A DNA stretch of 19,438 nucleotides from an uncultured Methylobacillus sp. (GCA_946478965.1 CAMLDQ010000037.1:1-19438), one strand, 5' to 3'. Shown: positions 1 to 7,038, numbered from the stretch's first letter. The notes: a model not told the origin generated them from the sequence alone. Numbers and translations are program-made.

Positions 1-390
1 ATCCTGGGCCCGGTCGCCGACGCCAACATCGACGTCGACATGATCATCCAGAACACCGGCGCGGACGGCACCACCGACTTCACCTTCACCGTGCACAAGA
101 ACGAGATGAACAAGGCGCTCGCTATCCTGCGTGACAAGGTGCAGGGCCATATCGGCGCACGCGAGATCACCGGCGACGACAAGATCGCCAAGGTATCCGT
201 GGTCGGCGTCGGCATGCGCTCGCACGTCGGCATCGCCAGCGAGATGTTCCGCACGCTGGCAGAGGAAGGCATCAACATCCAGATGATCTCCACCTCCGAG
301 ATCAAGATCTCTGTGGTGGTGGACGAAAAATACCTGGAACTGGCGGTACGTGTGCTGCATAAGGCATTCGAACTGGAAACCGCCGCATAA
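1..390 (+). CDS. lysC: Aspartate kinase, C-terminal ACT regulatory part (5' truncated)
   Basis: This is the last 129 codons of aspartokinase, which phosphorylates aspartate in the first step of lysine, threonine and methionine synthesis. The reading frame is open from base 1, so the gene begins outside the window and the catalytic kinase domain is not visible. What remains is the tandem ACT regulatory region. It has the stretch with GADGTTDFTFTV, then VSVVGVGMRSHVGIASEMF, then NIQMISTSEIKISVVV near the end. This order matches the lysine/threonine-binding ACT pair of LysC enzymes. In many LysC genes an internal start also makes a separate beta subunit from this region; whether that happens here cannot be judged. 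The stop is TAA at 388-390, and a tRNA gene follows after 46 bases. Identification is firm at family level. Confidence 0.93.
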   Translation: MLGPVADANIDVDMIIQNTGADGTTDFTFTVHKNEMNKALAILRDKVQGHIGAREITGDDKIAKVSVVGVGMRSHVGIASEMFRTLAEEGINIQMISTSEIKISVVVDEKYLELAVRVLHKAFELETAA

Positions 391-394
391 TCGT

Positions 395-423
395 TTGATT
401 TTTTGAGGCCGCGCGGGTATTCT
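395..423 (+). promoter_or_regulatory. Sigma-70-type promoter for tRNA-Ser
   Basis: TTGATT (395-400) and TATTCT (418-423) are separated by exactly 17 bases. Each box matches four of six consensus positions. The segment after the -10 box (CGCCCTCGCGC, 426-436) is very GC-rich, like the discriminator of stringently controlled stable-RNA promoters. The predicted start, near 430, leaves only a few leader bases before the mature tRNA end at 437. Placement directly before the tRNA supports the call. Confidence 0.55.
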
Positions 424-436
424 TACGCCCTCGCGC

Positions 437-531
437 GGAGAGATGGCCGAGAGGTCGAAGGCACTCCCCTGCTAAGGGAGCATACGAGCATAAAACTTGT
501 ATCGAGGGTTCGAATCCCTCTCTCTCCGCCA
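437..531 (+). tRNA. tRNA-Ser, anticodon GCU
   Basis: A complete cloverleaf can be folded by eye. The acceptor stem GGAGAGA (437-443) pairs with TCTCTCC (521-527), followed by discriminator G528 and an encoded CCA (529-531). The anticodon stem CTCCC/GGGAG (464-468 and 476-480) encloses a loop with GCT at 471-473, which reads the serine codons AGC and AGU. A long variable arm (482-488 paired with 496-502, one G-U pair) is typical of class II serine tRNAs. The T arm is GAGGG-TTCGAAT-CCCTC (504-520). It has its own promoter upstream and a hairpin terminator downstream. Confidence 0.97.
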
Positions 532-541
532 ACCCAAATTG

Positions 542-570
542 AAAAAGCGCCGTCAGGCGCTTTTTTGTTT
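542..570 (+). terminator. Rho-independent terminator, probably bidirectional
   Basis: The stem AGCGCC (546-551) and GGCGCT (556-561) with loop GTCA is extended by A-T pairs on both sides and followed by a T run (to 566, then GTTTTT). It ends the tRNA-Ser transcript. Read on the minus strand, the same hairpin is also followed by five T residues, so it can also end the DUF3095 gene, whose stop codon is at 588-590. Confidence 0.85.
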
Positions 571-587
571 TTCGAACATGGCCTTGA

Positions 588-1817
588 TCAATCCCGCGAA
601 GCCAGGACAGTCTTCAGGCGTTGCTTCAGGTTTCTGGCGGCCAGCGCGTACCCGCCATCGCTCCCATCGACGAAATGCAGGTGATTGCCGTTGTACGAGC
701 GTACGATACAGGTGATCAACGCCCCTTCAGATTTGTGCAAGCCATAGATCAGGCGGCCCGCACGATACTCCCCTTCGAGAAATTCCTGCAGGCGCGCTGT
801 TTGCTCATCGTTGCCGTCGATTACCATCCTCAGCATGCAATCGAATTTGCGAAAATCGGTGTTATCGACAAGGTCGTTTCGGTACTGGCTCCAGCGCACG
901 GCGGCCGTGTCCATGCCGCGAGCGAACAGTATCTTCCCAGCCAGATTCTGGAACAGCATGAGGACGAAATAGCACAGGCGCTTGCGCAGTCCCTGCCCCG
1001 CCGAACGTATTCGCCATTCGTGACCCAACAGAGAAAAATTGAGCGTCAGCCGCATGCGGCCAGCCCTGAGCGGATGATAATCCTCCACGTTCCCGTATAT
1101 ACGGCGAATCTGATCCAGCACTTGGCGGTACGTGGCTAGGTTGGTATCGGGATCGTTGGTCGTCGGCACCACCAGCAAAGACAATTTATGTCCATGAAAA
1201 TTGGGCACGGACTGCCAGCGGCATTCGAAGCCTTCATAACTGCCCGTCGCGGGGCCGTCGTATTCGCGGACACGCACCACGCCTTCCGCCATGTCATCCT
1301 TGACACGACGCTCGGCCTCCGCCCAGCCCTGGCCGGAAAAGGCCGCCTGTGTGGCATGCGGCGACAGCCTGACCTTGCCGACTCGAACCCAGTAGTCCTG
1401 TCGCACCAAATCGCTTACCCGTACCATTCCGACACGCAGGCTCAATCCGAAATGTTCGCGTGCCATTCGTTGCGCGCTGCGCAGGGCGGCTTCCACCCGT
1501 TCGCAGAGTATGCCAGGAATCGCCAGCGTCGCCCCATCGCCACCGAAGACGAAGGGCAAGTCGATGCTGCGGTCGACGTTGGTCACTGCCGCGATACACG
1601 CCACACCGATGGTATTGACCTTTTTGTACGCGCCGGCCTGGATGGCTTCGGTGGAACCTTGTACGTCGGCGATCACGACCCACCAGTTTTCCGGCACATC
1701 GACGTGCACCCGGCTTTCGACCGCCTCGGCAAAAAAAGGGATCTCCGGCAAATCCCGGTAAAAATCAACCGCCCCGTCTTTCGGTGTCGTTTTATCGTCA
1801 GTCGAGTTCTTGGTCAT
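588..1817 (-). CDS. DUF3095 family protein with class III nucleotide cyclase-like domain
   Basis: A 409-residue soluble protein resembling the DUF3095 family, whose function is not established. The N-terminal part reads like a class III adenylate/guanylate cyclase fold. D51 sits in VVIADVQGST, matching the first metal aspartate in the cyclase motif aDi.GsT. D94 sits in FVFGGDGATLAI, matching the second, 43 residues later, close to the spacing usual in true cyclases. LSLRVGM then resembles the lRiGi strand. The canonical Asn and Arg transition-state residues are not obvious: the candidate segment is GWAEAERR. The C-terminal half matches nothing I recognise. The start chosen is ATG at 1817, preceded by GGGGA very close by; an in-frame GTG at 1856 would add 13 residues. 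It is convergent with the tRNA and divergent from the small gene at 1945. Family assignment is fairly sure; enzymatic activity is inference. Confidence 0.8.
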   Translation of the reverse strand: MTKNSTDDKTTPKDGAVDFYRDLPEIPFFAEAVESRVHVDVPENWWVVIADVQGSTEAIQAGAYKKVNTIGVACIAAVTNVDRSIDLPFVFGGDGATLAIPGILCERVEAALRSAQRMAREHFGLSLRVGMVRVSDLVRQDYWVRVGKVRLSPHATQAAFSGQGWAEAERRVKDDMAEGVVRVREYDGPATGSYEGFECRWQSVPNFHGHKLSLLVVPTTNDPDTNLATYRQVLDQIRRIYGNVEDYHPLRAGRMRLTLNFSLLGHEWRIRSAGQGLRKRLCYFVLMLFQNLAGKILFARGMDTAAVRWSQYRNDLVDNTDFRKFDCMLRMVIDGNDEQTARLQEFLEGEYRAGRLIYGLHKSEGALITCIVRSYNGNHLHFVDGSDGGYALAARNLKQRLKTVLASRD

Positions 1818-1845
1818 TTTCCCCGTATCGCCTGATATCCAGCGT

Positions 1846-1874
1846 GTTGCGCACACAACTGATGGCGGCGCAAC
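1846..1874. repeat. Perfect 7-bp dyad upstream of the DUF3095 gene
   Basis: GTTGCGC (1846-1852) and GCGCAAC (1868-1874) form a perfect inverted repeat with 15 bases between them, so the half-site centres lie 22 bp apart, about two helical turns. It lies 29 bases upstream of the DUF3095 ATG. It could be an operator or a leader hairpin; nothing decides between them. Confidence 0.4.
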
Positions 1875-1880
1875 CGCATG

Positions 1881-1913
1881 ATTAAGCAGAAATTAAGTTT
1901 AGAACGGTATAAC
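1881..1913 (+). promoter_or_regulatory. Possible promoter/operator for the small Cys protein gene
   Basis: A -10-like TATAAC lies at 1908-1913, 31 bases before the start codon at 1945. There is no good -35 box at the right distance. Instead ATTAAG occurs twice (1881-1886 and 1892-1897), 11 bp apart, one helical turn. This would fit an activator-dependent promoter, but the evidence is thin. Confidence 0.3.
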
Positions 1914-1934
1914 GTATTCCAGACACAAACCGCT

Positions 1935-1941
1935 GGAGGGG
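1935..1941 (+). promoter_or_regulatory. Strong ribosome binding site
   Basis: GGAGGGG ends three bases before the ATG at 1945, so its GGAGG core is five bases away. It is the best Shine-Dalgarno match I noticed in the window and the main reason to treat the short reading frame after it as a real gene. Confidence 0.7.
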
Positions 1942-1944
1942 CTT

Positions 1945-2148
1945 ATGGGTAGGATAAACGAATACGAAATCCGATGCGAAGGTCAGGAATGCGCTCAGGC
2001 CGGACAATGCCAAAGATTTTCTGCCGACACCAATGCGCTCATGCCGTGGACACCCATCGCCCCCAACGTATGCGCGGCACTGGAGCGGAATCACTTCCTG
2101 GGAAAACCTAGGGGCGCCGAGAAGGACGCGCCACGACCGGAAAAATGA
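1945..2148 (+). CDS. Small four-cysteine protein, unknown function
   Basis: A 67-residue protein I do not recognise. It has four cysteines, C11, C16, C22 and C43, in the pattern CX4CX5CX20C, with a short aromatic/proline segment (PWTPIAP) before the last one. The tail, from about residue 53, is charged and Pro-rich and looks disordered. No signal peptide or membrane segment is seen. The cysteine arrangement suggests a small metal-binding (Zn or Fe-S) module, which is inference. Support for a real gene comes from the strong ribosome site, a -10-like box, placement in the gap between two gene blocks, and an end only 10 bases before the convergent helicase stop. The opposite-strand reading frame over the same bases lacks such signals. 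It is divergent from the DUF3095 gene, with 127 bases between the two start codons, so the two may share regulation. Confidence 0.6.
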   Translation: MGRINEYEIRCEGQECAQAGQCQRFSADTNALMPWTPIAPNVCAALERNHFLGKPRGAEKDAPRPEK

Positions 2149-2158
2149 GCCGGGCTTC

Positions 2159-4096
2159 TTAGCCTTGCCGTGCCGGCGCGGCAAAAAATGCCGCCGCCTC
2201 GTCGGCATCCCGCGTACGCTTCATCGGCGGCAGGCTTTGCCAGATGCGGCGTCCATAATGCTTTTCCACCAGCCGGGGATCGCAGATCATCAGCACGCCG
2301 CGATCCGTTTCGTCGCGGATCAGGCGCCCCGCGCCCTGCTTCAGGGTAATCACCGAATACGGCAGTTGGTATTCCATGAAAGCGTTGCGTCCTTCCACAT
2401 TCAGCTTGTCGATGCGCGCAGCCAGAACGGGGTCATCCGGCGGGGCAAACGGTAGTTTGTCGATAATCACCAGCGACAAGGCTTCGCCACGTACATCCAC
2501 TCCCTCCCAAAAGCTCTGCGAACCGACCAGCACCGCATTGCCAAGGCGACGAAAACGTTCCAGCAACTCGCTGCGCGAGCTTTCACCCTGGATCAGCAGC
2601 GGATAGTCCAATCCCTCGCGCTCGAAGGCATCCTTGAGCAGCGCATGGATTTCGCGCATTGCGCGCAAGCTGGTGCACAGGACGAACGCCCGGCCCTGAC
2701 TAGCCTTGAGTACCGGCAGCGCCACTGCCGCCACCGAGGCCGAGTAGCCGGGACTGTTGGGTGCAGGCATGCCCGGCGGCACATAAAGAAGCGACTGCGC
2801 GGGATAGTCGAACGGACTGTCCCAGCGCGCCGTTATCGCCCCCGGCAATCCCATCTGGCCGAGGTAGTGACCGAAATCGCTTTTCACTGCCAGCGTCGCC
2901 GAGGTGAATATCCACGCCCGCGGATGACCCTCCATCTGTTTGCCAAAGATTTCCGCGATGGATAACGGCGTAGCGTGCAACTGCACCGACTGGGTAAATA
3001 CCTCCACCCAGCGGACAAGGTTGGGATCGCCGCCGGCGTGCCAGTTCTTCAACTGCGTGCCCAGCACTTGCGCTCGCTGCCAGCAATTCTCCAGCGCAGG
3101 GTCGCGCTCCGCCTGGGCTTCGAGAGCGGCCGCCAAGGCATGCAGCTTGTCCGCCATGACGCCGAATGCGGACTCGAAATCGCGCCGCTCCAGCGCCTTC
3201 TGTACCGGCATGCGCGCCCCTTCCAGCCCAAACACCAAGCGGAAATCTCGCACGGCTTTCTCCAACGCGGCAGTCGCCTCGGGCAGGGCCGCGCAATCCT
3301 TGGCCGTAGTCAGGTATTCCGCATGCGCATCCCGCGCCAGATCCATGACTTGGCTGGTGGACACGTCCTCACCAAAGAACAGGCCAGCCGTCTCGGGCAA
3401 CTGATGCGCCTCGTCGAAGATCACCGTATTGGCGGCCGGCAAGAGTTCGGAAACCCCTTCGTCGCGCAACATCACATCCGCGAAGAAAAGGTGATGGTTG
3501 ACCACCACGACATCCGCAGCGAGTGCTCGCTTACGGGCTTCCATCACGAAGCATTCCTTGTAGAAGCCGCATTCCTGGCCAATGCAATTATCCCGTGTCG
3601 AAGTCACCGCCGGCCAGATGGTGGCGTTTTCCGGCACTTCAGGCAGTTCGCTTTTGTCGCCAGTGGCACTGGATGTCGCAAAATTACGAATGACGTGGAC
3701 GTAGCGCGCATCCTCCCGGTTCAAGAAGCGCCCTTCATTGGCGGCCCGCTCCAGGTGAAAGTGGCATACATAATTGGCGCGCCCTTTCAGCATCGCCACT
3801 GTCACCGGCACCTTCAAGGCATCGCGCACCGCCGGCAAGTCACGGTTATATAACTGATCCTGCAGCGTCTTGGTACCGGTAGAGACGATCACCTTGCCGC
3901 CAGAAAGCAGGGCCGGAACCAAATAGGCGAATGTCTTGCCAGTCCCGGTTCCCGCCTCCGCCACTAGCACGCGATGGCCAGCGATGGCTTCGGCGATGGC
4001 TTGTGCCATTTCCACCTGCTGCGCACGCACGCGATAGCCGGGAATGGCCTCGGCCAGCACCCCGTCAGCGGAGAAATAAGGGGTCAGGTCGGACAT
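2159..4096 (-). CDS. Fe-S cluster ATP-dependent DNA helicase, DinG/YoaA family
   Basis: A 645-residue superfamily 2 helicase of the XPD/DinG type, expected to unwind DNA 5' to 3' during repair or replication stress. Motifs in order: Q-motif region around R24-Q27, Walker A AGTGTGKT at 48-55, four cysteines suited to a 4Fe-4S cluster (C111, C171, C176, C182), the DEAH box at 228-231, SFWEGVDV (motif V) and QGAGRLIRDETDRG (motif VI) near the C terminus. The length is closer to E. coli YoaA (about 636) than to DinG (about 716). The start at 4096 has no clear ribosome site but fits family N-termini. It is the last gene of the nadK-recN-DUF1289 run, 41 bases after the DUF1289 stop. Family is certain; the choice between YoaA and DinG is not settled. 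Confidence 0.93.
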   Translation of the reverse strand: MSDLTPYFSADGVLAEAIPGYRVRAQQVEMAQAIAEAIAGHRVLVAEAGTGTGKTFAYLVPALLSGGKVIVSTGTKTLQDQLYNRDLPAVRDALKVPVTVAMLKGRANYVCHFHLERAANEGRFLNREDARYVHVIRNFATSSATGDKSELPEVPENATIWPAVTSTRDNCIGQECGFYKECFVMEARKRALAADVVVVNHHLFFADVMLRDEGVSELLPAANTVIFDEAHQLPETAGLFFGEDVSTSQVMDLARDAHAEYLTTAKDCAALPEATAALEKAVRDFRLVFGLEGARMPVQKALERRDFESAFGVMADKLHALAAALEAQAERDPALENCWQRAQVLGTQLKNWHAGGDPNLVRWVEVFTQSVQLHATPLSIAEIFGKQMEGHPRAWIFTSATLAVKSDFGHYLGQMGLPGAITARWDSPFDYPAQSLLYVPPGMPAPNSPGYSASVAAVALPVLKASQGRAFVLCTSLRAMREIHALLKDAFEREGLDYPLLIQGESSRSELLERFRRLGNAVLVGSQSFWEGVDVRGEALSLVIIDKLPFAPPDDPVLAARIDKLNVEGRNAFMEYQLPYSVITLKQGAGRLIRDETDRGVLMICDPRLVEKHYGRRIWQSLPPMKRTRDADEAAAFFAAPARQG

Positions 4097-4137
4097 GTGG
4101 GAATGGGCAGGGATTCAGATACAGCAGACTGCAGCGC

Positions 4138-4323
4138 TCAGTCGAACTGCGCGCTTTCCGCCAGTCGTTGCTCGACCTCGCATAGAACCTGTCGCTTTTG
4201 TTCATCGCTCAAGGAAGTCCAGGCTGCGATTTCGTCCCGCGTACGCAGGCAGCCTTCACACCATCCGCGTTGCGCGTCCAGACGACAGACCCCGACGCAA
4301 GGCGAGGCAACGGCACCATTCAA
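4138..4323 (-). CDS. DUF1289 family small cysteine protein
   Basis: A 61-residue protein of the DUF1289 type. The cysteines C9, C13, C22 and C25 (in SPCVGVC and WCEGC) form two CX2-3C pairs, followed by a helical segment with W35 and the family-like SLSDEQKRQVL. The function is unknown; zinc or Fe-S binding is plausible. The frame opens with TTG at 4323, three bases after the recN stop. GAGGG lies seven bases upstream of this TTG, inside the recN end, so translation is probably coupled to recN. An ATG two bases inside the gene is out of frame and cannot be the start. It lies between recN and an Fe-S helicase gene, in the same direction. Confidence 0.82.
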   Translation of the reverse strand: MNGAVASPCVGVCRLDAQRGWCEGCLRTRDEIAAWTSLSDEQKRQVLCEVEQRLAESAQFD

Positions 4324-4325
4324 AA

Positions 4326-5981
4326 TCAGGCCCTCAGCATTTCCGCCGCATGGCGGCGCGTAGTTTCGGTAATTTCCATGCCACCCAGCATGCGGGCGAT
4401 CTCCTCGATGCGCGCCTCCGGGGCCAGTGGATCGATATGACTCAGCGTGCTGCCGTTGACCGCGGACTTGCTCACCCGCAGATGACGCTGGCCTTGTGCG
4501 GCGACCTGCGCAAGGTGAGTAATCACTAGCACTTGACGCGTGGATCCCAGCGCTTTCAGCAGTTGCCCGACCACCTCGGCAACGCCGCCACCTATACCCA
4601 CGTCGACTTCGTCGAAAATCATGGTCGGAGTCGCGCCCTGCTGCGCGGTAATCACCCGGATCGCCAGGCTGATGCGCGACAGTTCGCCGCCGGAGGCCAC
4701 CTTGGAGAGTGGCCGGGGTGGCACGCCGGCATGGCCGGCCACCTGGAACTCGACCTGCTCCAGACCGTGAACCGAAGGCTCCGACAACGGCTCAAGCGCC
4801 ACGGCAAAGCTGCCGCCGGACAGAGCCAGGCGCTGCATTTCCGCGCTGACCTGCTTGCCCAGCGCTGCGGCGGAGGAATTGCGGCCAGCGCTGAGTTCGA
4901 GTGCGAGTTTCATGTACATATCAAGTGCAGCGGCCTCCTCACGTGCCAGCGCGCCGTCATCGCCGACGCCTTCCAGTTCGGACATGCGATGCCGCCATTG
5001 TTCCAGCAATAGCGGCAATTCCTCCGGACGTGCACGGTATTTGCGCGCGCTGGCATGTATCGCCTGGATGCGCGACTCCACCTCATGCAGACGCTCAGGG
5101 TCCAGTTCTGCGCGGTTGAGGTATTTCTTCAGGAAACGATCGGTTTCCTCGATCTGGATGGCGGCGGCATCCAGGCTGACCAGCGCTTCCTGCATCGCCG
5201 CATCGTACTGGCTCAATTCCTGCAGTTTGTGCTGCACGGCATGAATCTGGCGCAGCGCCGAGGCTTCACTTTCCGCCAGCAACTCGCGGCATTCCTCACC
5301 CCCCGCCAGCAGACTGGCTGCATGTGCCAGGCGGCTGTGCTCCTGCTGCAAGGCCTCCCATTCTTCGGTCGAGGGCTCCAGTTGTGTCAGTTCCCGCACC
5401 TGATCGCGCAACTCAGCCAACTCCTCCGCATACGCCGCAGCATTGCTTTCCATCTCGACGCGGCGTTCATGGAGCCCGCGCCAACACCTGTAGGCATCCG
5501 CCACTTGCCCAGCCAGCGCTGCATGCCCGCCGAAATCGTCCAGCAAGGCACGCTGCGTGGCGCTTTTGAGCAGGGAGTGATGCGCATGCTGGCTGTAGAT
5601 ATCGACCAGAAAATCGCCGGCCTCGCGCAATTGCTGCATGGTCGCCGCCACACCGTTGATGAAGGCACGCGAACGTCCATCGGCATACACCACGCGTCGC
5701 ATCAGGCAGGCATCATCCTCGCCGGCCAGTTCGTGATCATCGAGCCAGGATCGCAGTTCCGGCAATTCGGCCACGGAGAATTCGGCGCAGATTTCCGCCT
5801 TTTCGCACCCCTGGCGCACCAGCCCCGACTCGCCGCGCTCGCCCAGTGCGAGCGAAAGCGCATCGATCAGGATGGACTTGCCCGCGCCGGTCTCGCCGGT
5901 AAGCACGGTAAAACCGCGCTCGAAATCCAGCTCGAGCCGGTCGACAATGACAAAATCCTTGAGCGAAAGCGAACGCAGCAT
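4326..5981 (-). CDS. recN: DNA repair protein RecN
   Basis: A 551-residue SMC-like ATPase acting in recombinational repair of double-strand breaks; E. coli RecN has 553. It has Walker A GETGAGKS at 29-36, a central coiled-coil region (about 160-370) rich in Glu, Leu, Ala and Gln, the ABC signature SGGELSR at 430-436, Walker B TMIFDEVD at 453-460 and the switch histidine H489 in VITHLAQVAA. The start is ATG at 5981, giving the usual MLRSLSLKDFVIVD opening. The frame stays open further upstream, but that stretch overlaps nadK in another frame and is not coding. It begins 10 bases after the nadK stop, so the two are cotranscribed. In some bacteria recN is under LexA; no LexA box was recognised here. 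Confidence 0.97.
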   Translation of the reverse strand: MLRSLSLKDFVIVDRLELDFERGFTVLTGETGAGKSILIDALSLALGERGESGLVRQGCEKAEICAEFSVAELPELRSWLDDHELAGEDDACLMRRVVYADGRSRAFINGVAATMQQLREAGDFLVDIYSQHAHHSLLKSATQRALLDDFGGHAALAGQVADAYRCWRGLHERRVEMESNAAAYAEELAELRDQVRELTQLEPSTEEWEALQQEHSRLAHAASLLAGGEECRELLAESEASALRQIHAVQHKLQELSQYDAAMQEALVSLDAAAIQIEETDRFLKKYLNRAELDPERLHEVESRIQAIHASARKYRARPEELPLLLEQWRHRMSELEGVGDDGALAREEAAALDMYMKLALELSAGRNSSAAALGKQVSAEMQRLALSGGSFAVALEPLSEPSVHGLEQVEFQVAGHAGVPPRPLSKVASGGELSRISLAIRVITAQQGATPTMIFDEVDVGIGGGVAEVVGQLLKALGSTRQVLVITHLAQVAAQGQRHLRVSKSAVNGSTLSHIDPLAPEARIEEIARMLGGMEITETTRRHAAEMLRA

Positions 5982-5991
5982 CGGCGGCTGA

Positions 5992-6855
5992 TCAACCCCA
6001 GTGCAGTTTTTCACGCAGCATGGCGTAATGGCTGTGGTTGCGCGGGTGCAGCAGCGCGACGGTCTTGTCGAGGCGCTGCACGACGACCTTGTCGCCGGGA
6101 TGCAGGTCGGCATGCAGTTGCCCGTCGAAATGCACGCGCGCATCGTCGGCATGCATCAGGGTGATCTCAACGCGACTAGCACTGTTGATCGCAAACGGAC
6201 GATTGGACAGCGTGTGCGGGCAGATCGGCACCAGTGCGATTGCCTCCAGCGTCGGATGCAGGATGGGCCCGCCGGCGGAAAGTGCGTAGGCGGTCGTTCC
6301 CGTGGGCGTCGCCAGGATCAGGCCATCGGAGCGCTGGCGATGCACGAACTCACCGTCGATGGTCAGTTCCAGGTCGATCAGGCGGACGGTGGCGGCCTTG
6401 CTGACCACGACGTCATTGAGCGCGCGCCCCTCGCTTTCCAGCTTGCCGTCGCGCACCACGCTGGCGCCGAGCAGCATGCGCCGCTCCTGCACATATTCGC
6501 CGTCAAGGATGCGTGCCACCGTTTCCAGCATGGATTCGGTGGTCAGGTCGGCCAGGAAGCCAAAACGGCCACGATTCACGCCGACCAGCGGAATATCGAA
6601 ATCGACGAGGCTGCGCGCAACCGTCAGCATGGTGCCATCCCCGCCCAGCACGATGGCGAGGTCGGCATGCGCGCCCAAGGAGGGCATCGCAATTTCCTCA
6701 TACCCTTGAATGTCGAAAAAGGCGGCGGTTCTCTCCTCGACCAGCACTGTCACCCCACGTTCGTTGAGGAACCGCGCCAGCGCCAACAGATATTCGCGGA
6801 TTTCCGGATTGGTGATCTTGCCGATCAAGGCGATTTTTTCGAACGTGCGCTTCAT
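5992..6855 (-). CDS. nadK: NAD kinase
   Basis: A 287-residue cytosolic enzyme that phosphorylates NAD to NADP using ATP; the E. coli enzyme has 292. It has the signature GGDGT at 71-75 with catalytic D73, the motif ALNDVVV (N147, D148) and the glycine-rich ATPTGTTAYALSAGGPI at 182-198. The start is ATG at 6855 with the typical MKRTFEKIALIGK opening; the frame remains open for 48 codons upstream, but that part has no family similarity. It heads the minus-strand run with recN 10 bases behind, a pairing common in proteobacteria. It is divergent from hrcA across a 183-base gap. A TTTAAT sequence near 6866 could be a -10 box, but no matching -35 was found. Confidence 0.97.
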   Translation of the reverse strand: MKRTFEKIALIGKITNPEIREYLLALARFLNERGVTVLVEERTAAFFDIQGYEEIAMPSLGAHADLAIVLGGDGTMLTVARSLVDFDIPLVGVNRGRFGFLADLTTESMLETVARILDGEYVQERRMLLGASVVRDGKLESEGRALNDVVVSKAATVRLIDLELTIDGEFVHRQRSDGLILATPTGTTAYALSAGGPILHPTLEAIALVPICPHTLSNRPFAINSASRVEITLMHADDARVHFDGQLHADLHPGDKVVVQRLDKTVALLHPRNHSHYAMLREKLHWG

Positions 6856-6962
6856 GCCCGCATTAAACCACAGAAGGCACCCCCGAAAAAGCATGGAACT
6901 CGCACAAGCATCCGGAATCTCATCGGTTCGGAGCCGTCGCCATGCATGCCCGCCGCGGCCGA

Positions 6963-6991
6963 TTGCCCCCCGCCTGCACTTGCCGCATAAT
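6963..6991 (+). promoter_or_regulatory. Candidate promoter for hrcA-hemH
   Basis: TTGCCC (6963-6968) and CATAAT (6986-6991) are separated by exactly 17 bases. The predicted transcript start, near 6998, is about 40 bases before the hrcA ATG. No CIRCE inverted repeat (TTAGCACTC/GAGTGCTAA) and no clear sigma-32 boxes were seen in the nadK-hrcA gap. Confidence 0.5.
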
Positions 6992-7038
6992 TCCGGCATG
7001 CGCAGTCATTATCCGAACGTTCCGGGCCCTCTCCAGCC

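Noticed and set aside
409..436. Hairpin GCGCGGG/CCC-T-CGCGC as a lysC terminator
   Set aside because: No T run follows; the sequence is better explained as the tRNA promoter -10 region and GC discriminator.
437..531. tRNA-Ser 3' end as an attachment site of an integrated element
   Set aside because: No integrase gene nearby and no second copy of the tRNA 3' end was noticed in the window; the downstream genes look like ordinary chromosome.
302..532. Minus-strand reading frame with EREGFEPSIQV-like protein over the tRNA
   Set aside because: It is antisense to lysC and tRNA-Ser(GCU). Proteins with this GFEPS-type string are a well-known artefact of translating tRNA-Ser genes.
403..715. Plus-strand frames running through the tRNA and terminator
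   Set aside because: They consist of tRNA and terminator sequence and continue antisense into the DUF3095 gene; no ribosome site or family match.
1882..2208. Minus-strand 108-codon frame opposite the small Cys protein
   Set aside because: Arg/Pro-rich composition, no ribosome site, overlaps the helicase end; the plus-strand frame has the start signals.
2975..3853. Long plus-strand frame antisense to the helicase
   Set aside because: Shadow of codon bias in a GC-rich gene; low-complexity His/Arg/Gln composition and no recognisable domain.
5982..6152. Upstream extension of recN by 57 codons
   Set aside because: It reads nadK sequence out of frame; the conserved RecN N terminus begins at 5981.
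5055..6990. Two long plus-strand frames antisense to recN and nadK
   Set aside because: Both opposite strands encode clear RecN and NadK; the antisense proteins match nothing and lack start signals.
6856..7038. CIRCE operator before hrcA
   Set aside because: Looked for the TTAGCACTC/GAGTGCTAA repeat and found no match in the gap.
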